Positions 8,131-16,445 of a stretch of 64,000 nucleotides of DNA are shown in pieces. Numbering within the stretch: the first letter of the stretch is position 1; each line of letters begins with the position of its first letter. A model generated the notes under the pieces. That model was not told the DNA's origin, ran no database searches, and saw only the letters and a list, made by a program, of their open reading frames with translations. The position numbers and the translations under genes were made by a program. This stretch comes from Paenibacillus sp. FSL R5-0517 (GTDB taxonomy: Bacteria; Bacillota; Bacilli; Paenibacillales; Paenibacillaceae): the NCBI RefSeq assembly GCF_037974355.1, contig NZ_CP150235.1, forward strand, positions 5,766,001 to 5,830,000, read 5' to 3'.

Positions 8131-8147
8131 TGTTCAGAAAATGAACA
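8131..8147. promoter_or_regulatory. Candidate TetR autoregulatory operator
   Basis: A perfect inverted repeat TGTTCA-N5-TGAACA lies immediately upstream of the ribosome binding site (cctcc at 8126-8130 on the plus strand) of the TetR gene. Confidence 0.45.
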
Positions 8148-8179
8148 TTGAATAGCATGAGCATCATCTTAACGAGATT

Positions 8180-9178
8180 TTAGAAGGTAACAATGACTTT
8201 GCCCTGGGAGTGACCCGTTGATACTTTAATTAATGCCTTTTCAATATCATCAAACGAATAAGCGGATTCGATCGAAGGCTTAATGTCTTCTTTTTCTACA
8301 AGAGCTGTAATCTCTTGCAATTGGACCCCGCTGGAGTGCACGAATAAAAACCGATATTCATTTTGGTTCTTACGTGCTAACGAATCCAGGCGTGCACCTA
8401 CCAGACCAAATAGTGCTCTCTTCCACAACGGGAATTGACTGTCTACTGCAAAGCGATAATTGGGTCCCGCTTTCAAAGAAACTAATTTACCCTGTGGTTT
8501 CAAAATGCTCAATTCAGCTTTGATCTCGTCAGCACCCAAAGTGTCAATGACATAATCGATGTCGGACAGGATGTCAGCATAATGCTCCGTCTTATAATTA
8601 ATGAATTGATCTGCTCCAATGGATAGAGTACGTGCTCTTCCTCTCTCACTGCCACTTGTGATAACCGTTAATCCCATAGACTTGGCAATCGGGATAGCCA
8701 TCGCACCGAAACCACCAGTTCCTCCAGGTATAAACAGCTTTTTATTCGGTTCAGCTCGAAGTACATCATGCAATGCTTGATAAGCGGTCAGGGCAGTAAG
8801 AGGTACTGCAGCCGCTTCAATAAAGGACAAATTCTCCGGCATCATGGACAAAGCATTTTCATGCACGGCTGCATATTCAGCAAAAGCACCAATTTTATTC
8901 AGAGGTAACCTTGTGTAGACCGAATCGCCCACTTTAAAATTCAAAACATCATCACCAACAGCTTCAATGACACCTGATAATTCATTACCTAAAGTTAAAG
9001 GTAAGTTATAGTCGGCAATCATCCGAACACTGCCATTCATATTCAAGATATCCAGCGGATTTACACCCGCAGCTTTTACTTTGACAAGGACCTCATGGCT
9101 CTGAATCTGAGGTATCTCGATATCATTGATTTTCACTTGGATTTTTTTGGAGTACTTCTGAATCTGAGCTGCTCTCAT
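8180..9178 (-). CDS. NADP-dependent MDR-family oxidoreductase (quinone oxidoreductase-like)
   Basis: The protein has 332 residues. It has the GroES-like N-terminal fold (VKVKAAGVNPLDIL, residues about 31-44) and a Rossmann domain with PGGTGGFGAMAI (about 150-161). The catalytic and structural zinc ligands of alcohol dehydrogenases are absent, which fits the zinc-independent quinone oxidoreductase/enoyl reductase branch. The C-terminal SQGKVIV is typical of that branch. It lies 61 bases upstream of the TetR gene in the same direction and may be co-transcribed with it. The dispersed repeat copy 1 lies directly upstream (from 9212) and probably separates it from the next gene. Confidence 0.88.
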   Translation of the reverse strand: MRAAQIQKYSKKIQVKINDIEIPQIQSHEVLVKVKAAGVNPLDILNMNGSVRMIADYNLPLTLGNELSGVIEAVGDDVLNFKVGDSVYTRLPLNKIGAFAEYAAVHENALSMMPENLSFIEAAAVPLTALTAYQALHDVLRAEPNKKLFIPGGTGGFGAMAIPIAKSMGLTVITSGSERGRARTLSIGADQFINYKTEHYADILSDIDYVIDTLGADEIKAELSILKPQGKLVSLKAGPNYRFAVDSQFPLWKRALFGLVGARLDSLARKNQNEYRFLFVHSSGVQLQEITALVEKEDIKPSIESAYSFDDIEKALIKVSTGHSQGKVIVTF

Positions 9179-9211
9179 CAGTTATCCTCTTCCTTTGCTT
9201 ATAGACTATAG

Positions 9212-9430
9212 AAGTTGAACTAAAGATTATTTACACTGACACTACGATGACAGAACAACCCTCCAATCGCTGTTATCCCCAGATTTTTTTGATTCCCTTT
9301 CTATAGGGAAAATCCGGTGATAAAGGCGAGGTGTATGCTTCCGAAGAGCTTTCTTTCAGAAAGCTTGTAGCTTCGCTTTTTCAGGTTCTTTCTGTCCTCT
9401 ACGTTATCGTGTAAATGATTCGTTCAACTT
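9212..9430. repeat. Dispersed MITE-like structured repeat, copy 1
   Basis: The element is bounded by perfect 9-bp inverted repeats AAGTTGAAC (9212-9220) and GTTCAACTT (9422-9430). These continue inward as an imperfect inverted repeat of about 45 bp that includes TTTACAC / GTGTAAA and GACAGAA / TTCTGTC blocks. Two hairpins lie inside: TTATCCCC...GATTTT with AAAATCCGGTGATAA (about 9272-9324), and AGCTTTCT-TTC-AGAAAGCT (about 9348-9366). It has no open reading frame. Nearly the same sequence occurs at 49838-50061 and a more diverged one at 20221-20454, all in the same orientation. It lies between the OYE gene and the MDR gene. The boundaries are certain to within a few bases; no target-site duplication could be fixed. 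Confidence 0.85.
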
Positions 9431-9484
9431 ATGTAGGAACATGGCTAACAAGGTTCAGTTGTACGCCATGCTCCATGGTTGGTG

Positions 9485-10570
9485 CTAGTGTTGCCCCTCT
9501 TGTGACTTCAATTCATCCAACGTAGGATAATCCGTGTACCCTTTACTTCCTGAACCAAAGAAGGTTGCAGGATCTGCTTCATTAAGTGGTGCACCTTGTT
9601 GAAGACGTTCCACCAAATCCGGATTGGCCAAAGACCATACACCAACCGGTACCAGATCAGCCAGACCTCGATCTAGATCTGCACTGAGATCTTCTAACGT
9701 TCTTCCGGCCCGGTTGACCAACAATGGATTTTGCCAAATTGAACGAATGTCCTGGAGCAGTTCTTCATTTCCAAGATGCATAACATGAAGGTACACCAAG
9801 TCCAATTGGGCTAATTCTTTGGCAAGATAACGATAAAGTTCAGGACCTTGTTCCCCATCCTGAATTCCGCCAAGAGGTGTTCCTGGAGAGATTCGGAAGC
9901 CTGTACGTTCTGCTCCAATTTCTTCGACAACAGCTTTCGCTACTTCAATTGCAAACCGAGCACGATTTTCTATAGATCCCCCATACTCATCTGTCCGCGT
10001 ATTTGAATTGTCTCCGAAGAACTGATTGATCAAATATCCATTGGCTCCATGAATTTCGACGCCATCCGCCCCTGCTTCGATCGCTGCGGCTGCTGCTTTA
10101 CGGAAATCGGCGATGGTCGTTTGAATATCCTCCTGACTCAATTCCCGGGGAACGGGGATATCCTGCATCCCTGTAGCCGTAAACATTTCTACACCCGGTG
10201 CGATGGCAGATGGAGCAACCGGTTGGCGATGATGCGGGGTATTGTCCGGATGTGACATGCGACCCGCATGCATTAATTGGATGTATACATATCCGCCAGC
10301 TTCATGCACCGCATCCGTTACCTTTTTCCATCCATCAATATGCTTGTCGGTATAGATGCCAGGTGACCACAAGTACCCCTGTCCATCATCCGAGGGTTGT
10401 GTACCTTCCGTAATCAGGAGTCCCATGGTCGCACGCTGAGCATAATAAAGTGCAGCCAACTCTCCAGGTGTACCATCTTCTTGCGCCCGACTGCGTGTCA
10501 TGGGTGCCATCGCTAGTCTATGAGGCAATTCCATGTTGCCAATCTTTGTTTTACTCCATATCTTTTCCAA
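9485..10570 (-). CDS. Old yellow enzyme family alkene reductase (FMN, NAD(P)H)
   Basis: This 361-residue single-domain TIM-barrel flavoprotein begins MEKIWSKTKIGNMELPHRLAMAPMTRSRA, the standard OYE/NemA start. The substrate-binding pair is seen in GVEIHGANGYLINQFF (H-x-x-N form). The flavin phosphate region includes LLVNRAGRTLEDL, and LINQFFGDNSNTRTDEYGG is the family hallmark after the catalytic strand. The enzyme reduces activated C=C bonds or nitro/ester compounds. It fits with the neighbouring reductases as an electrophile-detoxifying group. The dispersed repeat lies just beyond its stop codon. Confidence 0.93.
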   Translation of the reverse strand: MEKIWSKTKIGNMELPHRLAMAPMTRSRAQEDGTPGELAALYYAQRATMGLLITEGTQPSDDGQGYLWSPGIYTDKHIDGWKKVTDAVHEAGGYVYIQLMHAGRMSHPDNTPHHRQPVAPSAIAPGVEMFTATGMQDIPVPRELSQEDIQTTIADFRKAAAAAIEAGADGVEIHGANGYLINQFFGDNSNTRTDEYGGSIENRARFAIEVAKAVVEEIGAERTGFRISPGTPLGGIQDGEQGPELYRYLAKELAQLDLVYLHVMHLGNEELLQDIRSIWQNPLLVNRAGRTLEDLSADLDRGLADLVPVGVWSLANPDLVERLQQGAPLNEADPATFFGSGSKGYTDYPTLDELKSQEGQH

Positions 10571-10633
10571 TGGGATGTACTCCTCTTCTTATTTGAGATT
10601 TGGTAAAAAGATGTATGCGTGGATGCTTCTGAA

Positions 10634-11392
10634 TTAACTTAGTTCTGAGAGCACTGGGTACATCGGAGCCGTCAGTTGGAAATCATAGTTCTGGTCTACA
10701 ATCCCCACAACCACATCGTTGCGATCATACAAATCTAACATGAAGCCCGCCATTTCTTTAGCTGTATGGTATTTGGACATATTGGCTTTGTAATCAAAAG
10801 CTTCAGCATTCAGTGATTTTTGAATGAATTCTGTTTCAGTGATCGCTGGTGCTAGGATCTTCGCTTTTAGTTGCGCACCTTTCAGTTCAAGTTCTTTGGC
10901 AAGACCTTCGGTGAAGGCACTAACATAGTATTTCGATGCAGAATAAGCAACATTGCCTACAGCAATGGCATATCCAAGTGCGGAGGAGACGTTAATCAAC
11001 TGCGTGTCTTCGATATCCGCATAATCTCGTACATACAGTGTAGACAGGATGGTCAGTGATTCGATGTTAACTCGCAGCATGGTCTCTACTTTATCCAAAT
11101 TTTGTTCAGCAATGAACGAAACCTCTCCAAGCCCTGCATTATTGATCCAAGTCTCGATTTCATATTCCTTCAAATCGTTGTACAATGCGTAAGCCTCTGC
11201 CGTAACAGACAGGTCACTTGTGTGAACAATAACACTCACTTTAGGATTGATACTCTGAATGGTGGATTTAAGCTCTTCTAACTTATCCAATCTTCTAGCT
11301 ACCAAAATCAAGTTTTTCCCTCGTGCTGCAAATGCCAATGCCGTCTCATATCCAATCCCTGAACTTGCTCCTGTAATTACAGTGTATTTCAT
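10634..11392 (-). CDS. Short-chain dehydrogenase/reductase (SDR)
   Basis: The protein has 252 residues when started at ATG 11392. GGGAG lies at the right distance upstream, whereas the in-frame ATG at 11410 would place the ribosome binding site inside the gene. TGASSGIG is at 7-14, NNAG at 84-87, catalytic S137, Y150 and K154. All essential SDR residues are present; the substrate is unknown. It resembles the DltE/YdfG-like group of small SDRs. It is preceded at 11441-11454 by AGAACGATCGTTCT, the same palindrome that lies before the upstream aldo-keto reductase gene, so the two genes are probably controlled together. Confidence 0.9.
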   Translation of the reverse strand: MKYTVITGASSGIGYETALAFAARGKNLILVARRLDKLEELKSTIQSINPKVSVIVHTSDLSVTAEAYALYNDLKEYEIETWINNAGLGEVSFIAEQNLDKVETMLRVNIESLTILSTLYVRDYADIEDTQLINVSSALGYAIAVGNVAYSASKYYVSAFTEGLAKELELKGAQLKAKILAPAITETEFIQKSLNAEAFDYKANMSKYHTAKEMAGFMLDLYDRNDVVVGIVDQNYDFQLTAPMYPVLSELS

Positions 11393-11440
11393 CTTATTTC
11401 TCTCCCTCATATTCTTTAGTTTAGTGCGATTTCAATTTCG

Positions 11441-11454
11441 AGAACGATCGTTCT
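11441..11454. promoter_or_regulatory. Operator-like palindrome upstream of the SDR gene
   Basis: The perfect 14-bp palindrome AGAACGATCGTTCT lies 49 bases before the SDR start. An identical site is at 12548-12561 and a one-sided version is at 12640-12653. Confidence 0.6.
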
Positions 11455-11476
11455 TAAATGTGTAAAAAAAATGATT

Positions 11477-12514
11477 TCAACTCTGGATTCTTCGCTTGTT
11501 TGCTTGTAGCCAATCCGGTGTCCAGCCTTTTTCCAGAGCATCCAGGGTTACACCTGGCGGAACGATCGCATCGATCGCATCCAAGATATCGGCGCTCAAA
11601 CGGATGTCGCTGCCTTTTAGAGTTTCACGCAATTGCTCAATGGTTCTTGCCCCAACTATCGCGGAAGTAATTGCTGAGTGAGCTTGTGTAAATGCCATCG
11701 CAAGATGCGGCAACGTTAATCCTGATTCATTTGCAAGGGCTTGGAGCTTATCCACCGCTTCAAACTTGGTACGGTTTTCCTCTCGATTTGGGTCCACAAC
11801 AGTAGAAAGTTTCCCAAGTGATGCCGCTGCTCTGGAACCTTTGGCAGCCACTTCGCCGGAGCGGTATTTTCCTGTTAGCAAGCCGCCAGAAAGTGGGCTC
11901 CATACCAATACACCCATTCCATATTTTGAGGTTGCAGCGAGCAAATCAAATTCAATACTCCGATTCACAATGGAATAAGGTGCTTGTTCGGATACAAAAC
12001 GTGCTGTTTTGTTACGTTCGCTATTCCATTGTGCTTCGGTTACTTGCCACGCTTGAAAATTAGATGTACCAATATAACGAATTTTTCCTTCTCGAACCAA
12101 ATCTGTCAGTGCATCAAGACTTTCCTCAATATCGGTTTGAAGATCTGGCTGATGTAGTTGATACAGGTCAATATAGTCCGTTTTTAACCTCCTCAAGCTA
12201 TCCTCTACTGCACGTTTAATCCATAATTTTGAGTTACCGGATTGATTAAGTCCACTGCCCATAACCATTCCGCCTTTTGTGGCGAGAACAATATTTTGTC
12301 TACGCTCTTTCAAAAGGTTGCCGAGAATCTCTTCAGATTGACCAAGGGAATATACATCCGCCGTATCGATGAAATTAATACCGCCTGCCAACGCTTCATC
12401 TAAAAGAACAGCTGCTTCACTTTCCGTGACTTTCCCCATAAAGCCCCACGTACCTGTACCTAATGCAAAACTGCTTACTTTGAGACCCGTATTTCCTAAT
12501 ACACGATACTCCAT
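11477..12514 (-). CDS. Aldo/keto reductase
   Basis: This 345-residue (alpha/beta)8 NADPH-dependent reductase starts MEYRVLGNTGLKVSSFALGTGTWG. The catalytic tetrad is visible: D in INFIDTADVYS, the Y of the same motif, K in VLATKGG, and H in DLYQLHQPD. The C-terminal NADP site shows AIVGARTIEQLRETL. It belongs to the general-stress-type AKR11/YhdN-like group by appearance. It reduces small carbonyls. Its promoter carries two copies of the operator-like motif (12548-12561 and 12640-12653), so strong regulation by a TetR-type repressor is likely. Confidence 0.92.
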   Translation of the reverse strand: MEYRVLGNTGLKVSSFALGTGTWGFMGKVTESEAAVLLDEALAGGINFIDTADVYSLGQSEEILGNLLKERRQNIVLATKGGMVMGSGLNQSGNSKLWIKRAVEDSLRRLKTDYIDLYQLHQPDLQTDIEESLDALTDLVREGKIRYIGTSNFQAWQVTEAQWNSERNKTARFVSEQAPYSIVNRSIEFDLLAATSKYGMGVLVWSPLSGGLLTGKYRSGEVAAKGSRAAASLGKLSTVVDPNREENRTKFEAVDKLQALANESGLTLPHLAMAFTQAHSAITSAIVGARTIEQLRETLKGSDIRLSADILDAIDAIVPPGVTLDALEKGWTPDWLQANKRRIQS

Positions 12515-12547
12515 GTTTCATTCACCCTTTCTTCATTTGGCACATCG

Positions 12548-12561
12548 AGAACGATCGTTCT
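12548..12561. promoter_or_regulatory. Operator-like palindrome in the aldo-keto reductase leader
   Basis: AGAACGATCGTTCT is identical to the site at 11441-11454. It lies downstream of the predicted promoter (12626-12654), where a bound repressor would block elongation. Confidence 0.6.
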
Positions 12562-12625
12562 AAAATAATTTCAAAAAAAGTAGCTAGATTTCATATCACG
12601 TCCCATAACTTTCTGCTACCTCAAC

Positions 12626-12654
12626 AATATAACATATATAGAACGATCGGTAAA
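12626..12654 (-). promoter_or_regulatory. Sigma-A promoter of the aldo-keto reductase gene with overlapping operator
   Basis: On the minus strand TTTACC (12649-12654) is 17 bases from TATATT (12626-12631). The AGAACGATCGG half-palindrome at 12640-12650 covers the spacer and touches the -35 box, the position expected for a repressor that occludes polymerase. Confidence 0.5.
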
Positions 12655-12683
12655 GAATATTAAAAAAATTTATTTTAATAAGA

Positions 12684-12726
12684 AAGACACCTCAAACACC
12701 CTTATTGATGTTTGTGATGTCTTTTT
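12684..12726. terminator. Hairpin terminator after the trmH-like gene
   Basis: AAGACACCTCAAACA pairs with TGTTTGTGATGTCTT with small bulges. The T-tract is better on the plus strand, but the only gene ending here is the minus-strand methyltransferase, so it may act on both strands. Confidence 0.55.
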
Positions 12727-12751
12727 GCATGGTTACAATTCTATTTACTAC

Positions 12752-13570
12752 CTACACCATCCGCTGCCTCATCGCCTCAAACAACAAAATCGTTGCCGCC
12801 ATTGCCGCATTAAGCGACTCCGCCTTGCCTTGCATTGGAATCGTAATTGCATCATCCACCAAGCGTGCCGTAGCATCCGAGATACCCTTACCTTCGTTGC
12901 CAATCACAAGCCATACCGATTGCGTAAAATCATAACTATAGCAAGAATGCTCTGCCTGCAAAGAAGTACTTACCAGCTTCACACCCGCACCCTTTGCTTT
13001 GGGAAGCAAGGACTCCAACTGGCCCTCCACAATAGGCAAATGAAACAATGACCCCATCGTCGAACGAATCGTCTTCGGGTTATATACATCCGCACAGCCT
13101 GCGCCAAGTACGACACCTGCTGCTCCAGCTGCATCCGCACTCCGAATAATCGTCCCCACATTTCCTGGGTCCTGCACCCCATCCAGTACCACAACAAGCC
13201 CGCGCGCGCCGTCAATGAGGCTTTCCAGTGGCTCACTGCCTTTACGCACAATTGCGAATACAGGCTGTGGTGTCATCGTATCCGTACATTTGGCGATAAC
13301 CGCAGGAGATACACTGACCCATTCTACACGCTGTAACGGGTTCTCAAGCCCGGCCAGTTCGCTAGGTACGCCTTGCTCTCCGTCGTACACAATACACTCC
13401 AGATCTGCTCCGGCGCGCAACGCTTCCTGTACCAGATGAATGCCTTCAATGATATATTTATGTTGACGGGTACGATGCTTTTTCTCCAGCAGCTGTGCCC
13501 ATTCTTTTACACGTGTATTTTGCGGTGATACAATATCCATCTTTCCATCCTTCCCATCTGCATCCATCAC
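12752..13570 (-). CDS. TrmH/SpoU-family RNA 2'-O-methyltransferase (YsgA-like)
   Basis: Up to 272 residues. The N-terminal SpoU-substrate-binding domain (about 12-100: SPQNTRVKEWAQLLEKKHR) precedes the SPOUT trefoil-knot domain. Its motifs are DPGNVGTIIRSADAAG (motif 1), LVIGNEGKGIS (motif 2) and IPMQGKAESLNAAMAATILL (motif 3). It methylates a ribose in rRNA or tRNA. The start is uncertain: GTG 13570 and ATG 13567 overlap the stop of the upstream RCK gene, while ATG 13540 (MDIVSPQNTR) has AAGGATGG in front and fits family length better. The neighbouring divergent sspI repeats the ysgA-sspI pairing I recall from Bacillus subtilis. Confidence 0.9.
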   Translation of the reverse strand: MMDADGKDGKMDIVSPQNTRVKEWAQLLEKKHRTRQHKYIIEGIHLVQEALRAGADLECIVYDGEQGVPSELAGLENPLQRVEWVSVSPAVIAKCTDTMTPQPVFAIVRKGSEPLESLIDGARGLVVVLDGVQDPGNVGTIIRSADAAGAAGVVLGAGCADVYNPKTIRSTMGSLFHLPIVEGQLESLLPKAKGAGVKLVSTSLQAEHSCYSYDFTQSVWLVIGNEGKGISDATARLVDDAITIPMQGKAESLNAAMAATILLFEAMRQRMV

Positions 13571-14229
13571 TTCGGATATGCAAGTTCCATTTTCGTCAAA
13601 TGATCCTTGTGACCCACAATGACCAGCACATCTCCAGCTTCGATCCGGTCCTCCGCGTACGGAGAGATGTTCATCGAGTTCCCACTACGAATCGCCATGA
13701 CGTTGCATCCAAAACGTGCACGGATGTTTAATTCCATCAGGTTTTTGCCGATCATTTGCTCGGAAGCTCTCATCTCCAGAATACTGTAATCCTCAGATAA
13801 CTCAATGTAATCCAGTATGTTAGGCGAGGTCAGATGATGGGCTACGCGTAATCCCATATCCCGCTCAGGATAGATGACCTTGTCTGCTCCAATCTTCTGC
13901 AGCACCTTACCATGAAGCTCATTTTGAGCTTTTACGATTAGGACCGGTACACCCATATCTTTCAATATCAGGGTTGTCAGAATACTCGCCTGAATATCTT
14001 CACCAATTGCCACAACGACAACGTCGAAATTCCGTATGCCCAGCGCCCGCAGCGCTTCTTCATCTGTTGAATCTGCCGATACCGCATGAGTCACCACATT
14101 GGACATTTCCTGTGTCCGCTGCTCGTCCGCATCAATTGCCAGCACGTCGAATCCCATACCGCTCAGTGCATTGGCAACACTTGATCCGAACCGTCCCATG
14201 CCAATTACGGCATACTGTTTCTTGGCCAT
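13567..14229 (-). CDS. RCK-domain K+ transport regulator (KtrA/KtrC-type)
   Basis: This protein of 220 residues starts at ATG 14229 (MAKKQYAVIGMGRFG); GGGAGG lies 11 bases upstream. The RCK_N domain (1-120) has the nucleotide-binding GMGRFGSSVA and the conserved acidic end of strand 2 (AIDADEQR). The RCK_C/TrkA_C domain (about 137-218) includes the EDRIEAGDVLVIVG ending. Such cytoplasmic octamers bind ATP/ADP and c-di-AMP and gate KtrB/KtrD potassium channels. No channel gene lies next to it, as is usual for KtrC. It is transcribed with the trmH-like gene, whose start overlaps its stop. A longer in-frame extension up to 14316 exists but looks spurious. Confidence 0.9.
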   Translation of the reverse strand: MAKKQYAVIGMGRFGSSVANALSGMGFDVLAIDADEQRTQEMSNVVTHAVSADSTDEEALRALGIRNFDVVVVAIGEDIQASILTTLILKDMGVPVLIVKAQNELHGKVLQKIGADKVIYPERDMGLRVAHHLTSPNILDYIELSEDYSILEMRASEQMIGKNLMELNIRARFGCNVMAIRSGNSMNISPYAEDRIEAGDVLVIVGHKDHLTKMELAYPK

Positions 14230-14396
14230 TAGGGTCTTAACCTCCCGCTGCACTTCAGCATAACGCATCATTACGGATACCCATGCTAACGTAAATAATC
14301 CTTCGTAGTATACCACAAAGCCCGATAAACTTGAATGCGCTCGCGCTTCCTAGGGAACAGTATTAGAGCAGCCGAATATACGAGGAGGGAATTGCG

Positions 14397-14630
14397 ATGC
14401 CCATTACATTAAGCCTGCGTGAAGCGATTGTTCATAAAGTTCATGACAAGAGTGATGATCAGCTCCGGGAGATGATTGAAGGTTCAGTAGATGGACCGGA
14501 AGCTGCATTACCTGGACTTGGCGCCATTTTCGAGATGATCTGGAAGAACACAGAACCTGCCAAGCAGGAAGAACTCATTCAAATCGCGCAGGAGCATCTG
14601 CACACCATTCCCGTTCAACCGCTTCGCTAA
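14397..14630 (+). CDS. sspI: Small acid-soluble spore protein I
   Basis: This 77-residue protein has MPITLSLREAIVHKVHDKS at the start and the family hallmark LPGLGAIFEMIWKN in the middle. That hallmark is the conserved core of SspI, a minor spore-core protein made in the forespore. The length is close to the family norm (about 70). It has a strong ribosome binding site (GAGGAGGG, 14381-14388). It is transcribed away from the RCK and trmH-like genes, and its neighbourhood matches the sspI/ysgA arrangement known in Bacillus. It would be read by sigma-G; I could not identify convincing sigma-G boxes. A strong terminator follows at 14743-14770. Confidence 0.92.
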   Translation: MPITLSLREAIVHKVHDKSDDQLREMIEGSVDGPEAALPGLGAIFEMIWKNTEPAKQEELIQIAQEHLHTIPVQPLR

Positions 14631-14742
14631 TCGAAGCATTGAAGGGTAGGGTAACCATCAAACCGTTTGTTCAGTCTGCAAAAGAAAGCTTTCCCTTATT
14701 CGGCTGGATCATACCCGCCTCGAGTTAAGGTGTATAGCAATA

Positions 14743-14775
14743 GATCCCTCCGCCAATCGGCGGAGGGATCTTATT
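14743..14775 (+). terminator. Intrinsic terminator after sspI
   Basis: A 12-bp GC-rich stem GATCCCTCCGCC / GGCGGAGGGATC has an AATC loop, followed by TTATTTTGT. It lies between the convergent sspI and prfC genes. Confidence 0.85.
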
Positions 14776-14861
14776 TTGTACAAGCGTTACCTCATGGTGG
14801 CAGCTTGTTACATCCAACCAACCCTTCAATGATTAGCCGGATTACGTCTGTCTGCTTGCGC

Positions 14862-16445
14862 TTAAGGTGCAGTCTCCAAGAACTTGGCTGTAGGATTTTT
14901 ATCCATAGCCGTTCTCATGGCGTACTCATTTTCGAAGAGCACGACATAATTTCCTTTTTTATCTTTTACAAGCGCAGAGTTAATCCGGAATTTGCTTGCG
15001 TCCAGATTCTCGTCCACGATCCAGCGAGCAAACTGATAAGGCATGCGCTGCAATTGCACGTCTACCCCATACTCGCCTTTCATCCGGTATTCAAATACCT
15101 CGAACTGCAGTTGACCAATTACGCCGAGAATCGTCTCGTCGAAACTTGCCGTCTGGAACACCTGAATGGTTCCTTCCTCCGTCAACTGGTCAATCCCTTT
15201 TTGGTACTGTTTATGTTTCAACGCATTTTTTACGGTAACTTTGGCAAATATCTCTGGCGAGAACGTTGGCAACTCCTCAAAGACAACCTCGCTGCCTTGG
15301 CTCAGTGAATCGCCAATCCGGAAGATACCCGGATCGAACAAACCAATAATATCGCCGGCATATGCCTCTTCAACAATATCCCGGTCTTGTGCCAAGAATT
15401 GCTGTGGCTGTGACAGCTTGATCTCTTTACCTACACGAGTATGCTTCACACTCATTCCACGTTGGAACTTGCCTGATACAATACGCAGGAACGCAATACG
15501 ATCCCGGTGTGCCGGGTTCATGTTCGCTTGAATCTTGAATACATACCCGCTGAATTTCTCATTCGTTGGCTGGATTTCTCCTGCCGTACTGCGACGTGGT
15601 TCAGGCTTCGGTGCCAGTTCCAGGAAGTTCTCCAGGAAGGTTTGCACACCAAAATTATTAATCGCACTACCGAAGAAAATAGGTGTCAATTCGCCGCGTT
15701 GAACTTTCTCCATATCAAACGGATCTCCCGCAACATCCAAAAGCTCCAGATCCTGAATTAACTGATCATGCAGATATTCCCCTGCCATCTCACGGATAAT
15801 TGGATCTGTATAACCGTCTACTTTCTGAACTTTGATTGTCGAGTGATCGTCCCCTTGGAACAACTCCACCTGATTTTTCATCCGGTCATATACACCGCAT
15901 AGTTCGCGACCTGTACCAATAGGCCAGTTCATTGGAACGGAACGAATACCCAGTACATTTTCAAGTTCTTCCATCAGATCAAACGGGCTTTTACCCTCAC
16001 GGTCGAGTTTGTTGATAAACGTAAAGATTGGAATACCACGCTTCGCACACACCTGAAACAACTTGATTGTTTGTGCCTCGACACCCTTCGCTACGTCAAT
16101 CAACATGACCGCACTGTCAGCAGCCGTCAGTGTACGATACGTATCTTCACTGAAATCCTGGTGACCCGGTGTATCCAGAATGTTAACGCGATGGTTCAGG
16201 TAATCAAATTGCATTACGGAAGAAGTAACCGAGATCCCCCGTTGTTTCTCAATTTCCATCCAGTCACTTGTTGCGTGTTTGCTGGCTTTCCGAGCTTTTA
16301 CCGTTCCCGCAAGGCGAATCGCGCCCCCGAACAGCAACAGTTTCTCGGTTAATGTCGTTTTACCCGCATCCGGGTGAGAGATAATGGCAAACGTCCGGCG
16401 TTTGTCCACTTCCTGTTGAAGAATATCATTTGCAGCTTTGCTCAT
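14862..16445 (-). CDS. prfC: Peptide chain release factor 3 (RF3)
   Basis: A translational GTPase of 527 residues when started at ATG 16445 (MSKAANDILQQEVDKRRTF), the usual length of RF3. The G-domain motifs are complete: SHPDAGKTT (G1), RGISVTSS (G2), DTPGHQDF (G3) and NKLDR (G4). The C-terminal RF3 domain includes QFEVFEYRMKGEYGVDV. It recycles class I release factors after termination. A longer frame up to 16502 lacks a better ribosome binding site. It is a single gene, convergent to sspI. Presence of RF3 is not universal in Bacillaceae but common in Paenibacillus-like genomes. Confidence 0.95.
   Translation of the reverse strand: MSKAANDILQQEVDKRRTFAIISHPDAGKTTLTEKLLLFGGAIRLAGTVKARKASKHATSDWMEIEKQRGISVTSSVMQFDYLNHRVNILDTPGHQDFSEDTYRTLTAADSAVMLIDVAKGVEAQTIKLFQVCAKRGIPIFTFINKLDREGKSPFDLMEELENVLGIRSVPMNWPIGTGRELCGVYDRMKNQVELFQGDDHSTIKVQKVDGYTDPIIREMAGEYLHDQLIQDLELLDVAGDPFDMEKVQRGELTPIFFGSAINNFGVQTFLENFLELAPKPEPRRSTAGEIQPTNEKFSGYVFKIQANMNPAHRDRIAFLRIVSGKFQRGMSVKHTRVGKEIKLSQPQQFLAQDRDIVEEAYAGDIIGLFDPGIFRIGDSLSQGSEVVFEELPTFSPEIFAKVTVKNALKHKQYQKGIDQLTEEGTIQVFQTASFDETILGVIGQLQFEVFEYRMKGEYGVDVQLQRMPYQFARWIVDENLDASKFRINSALVKDKKGNYVVLFENEYAMRTAMDKNPTAKFLETAP

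Noticed and set aside
14630..14860. A riboswitch or T-box between sspI and prfC
   Set aside because: Only the sspI terminator is visible; there is no T-box GGGTGG..ACC core or other known aptamer motif.
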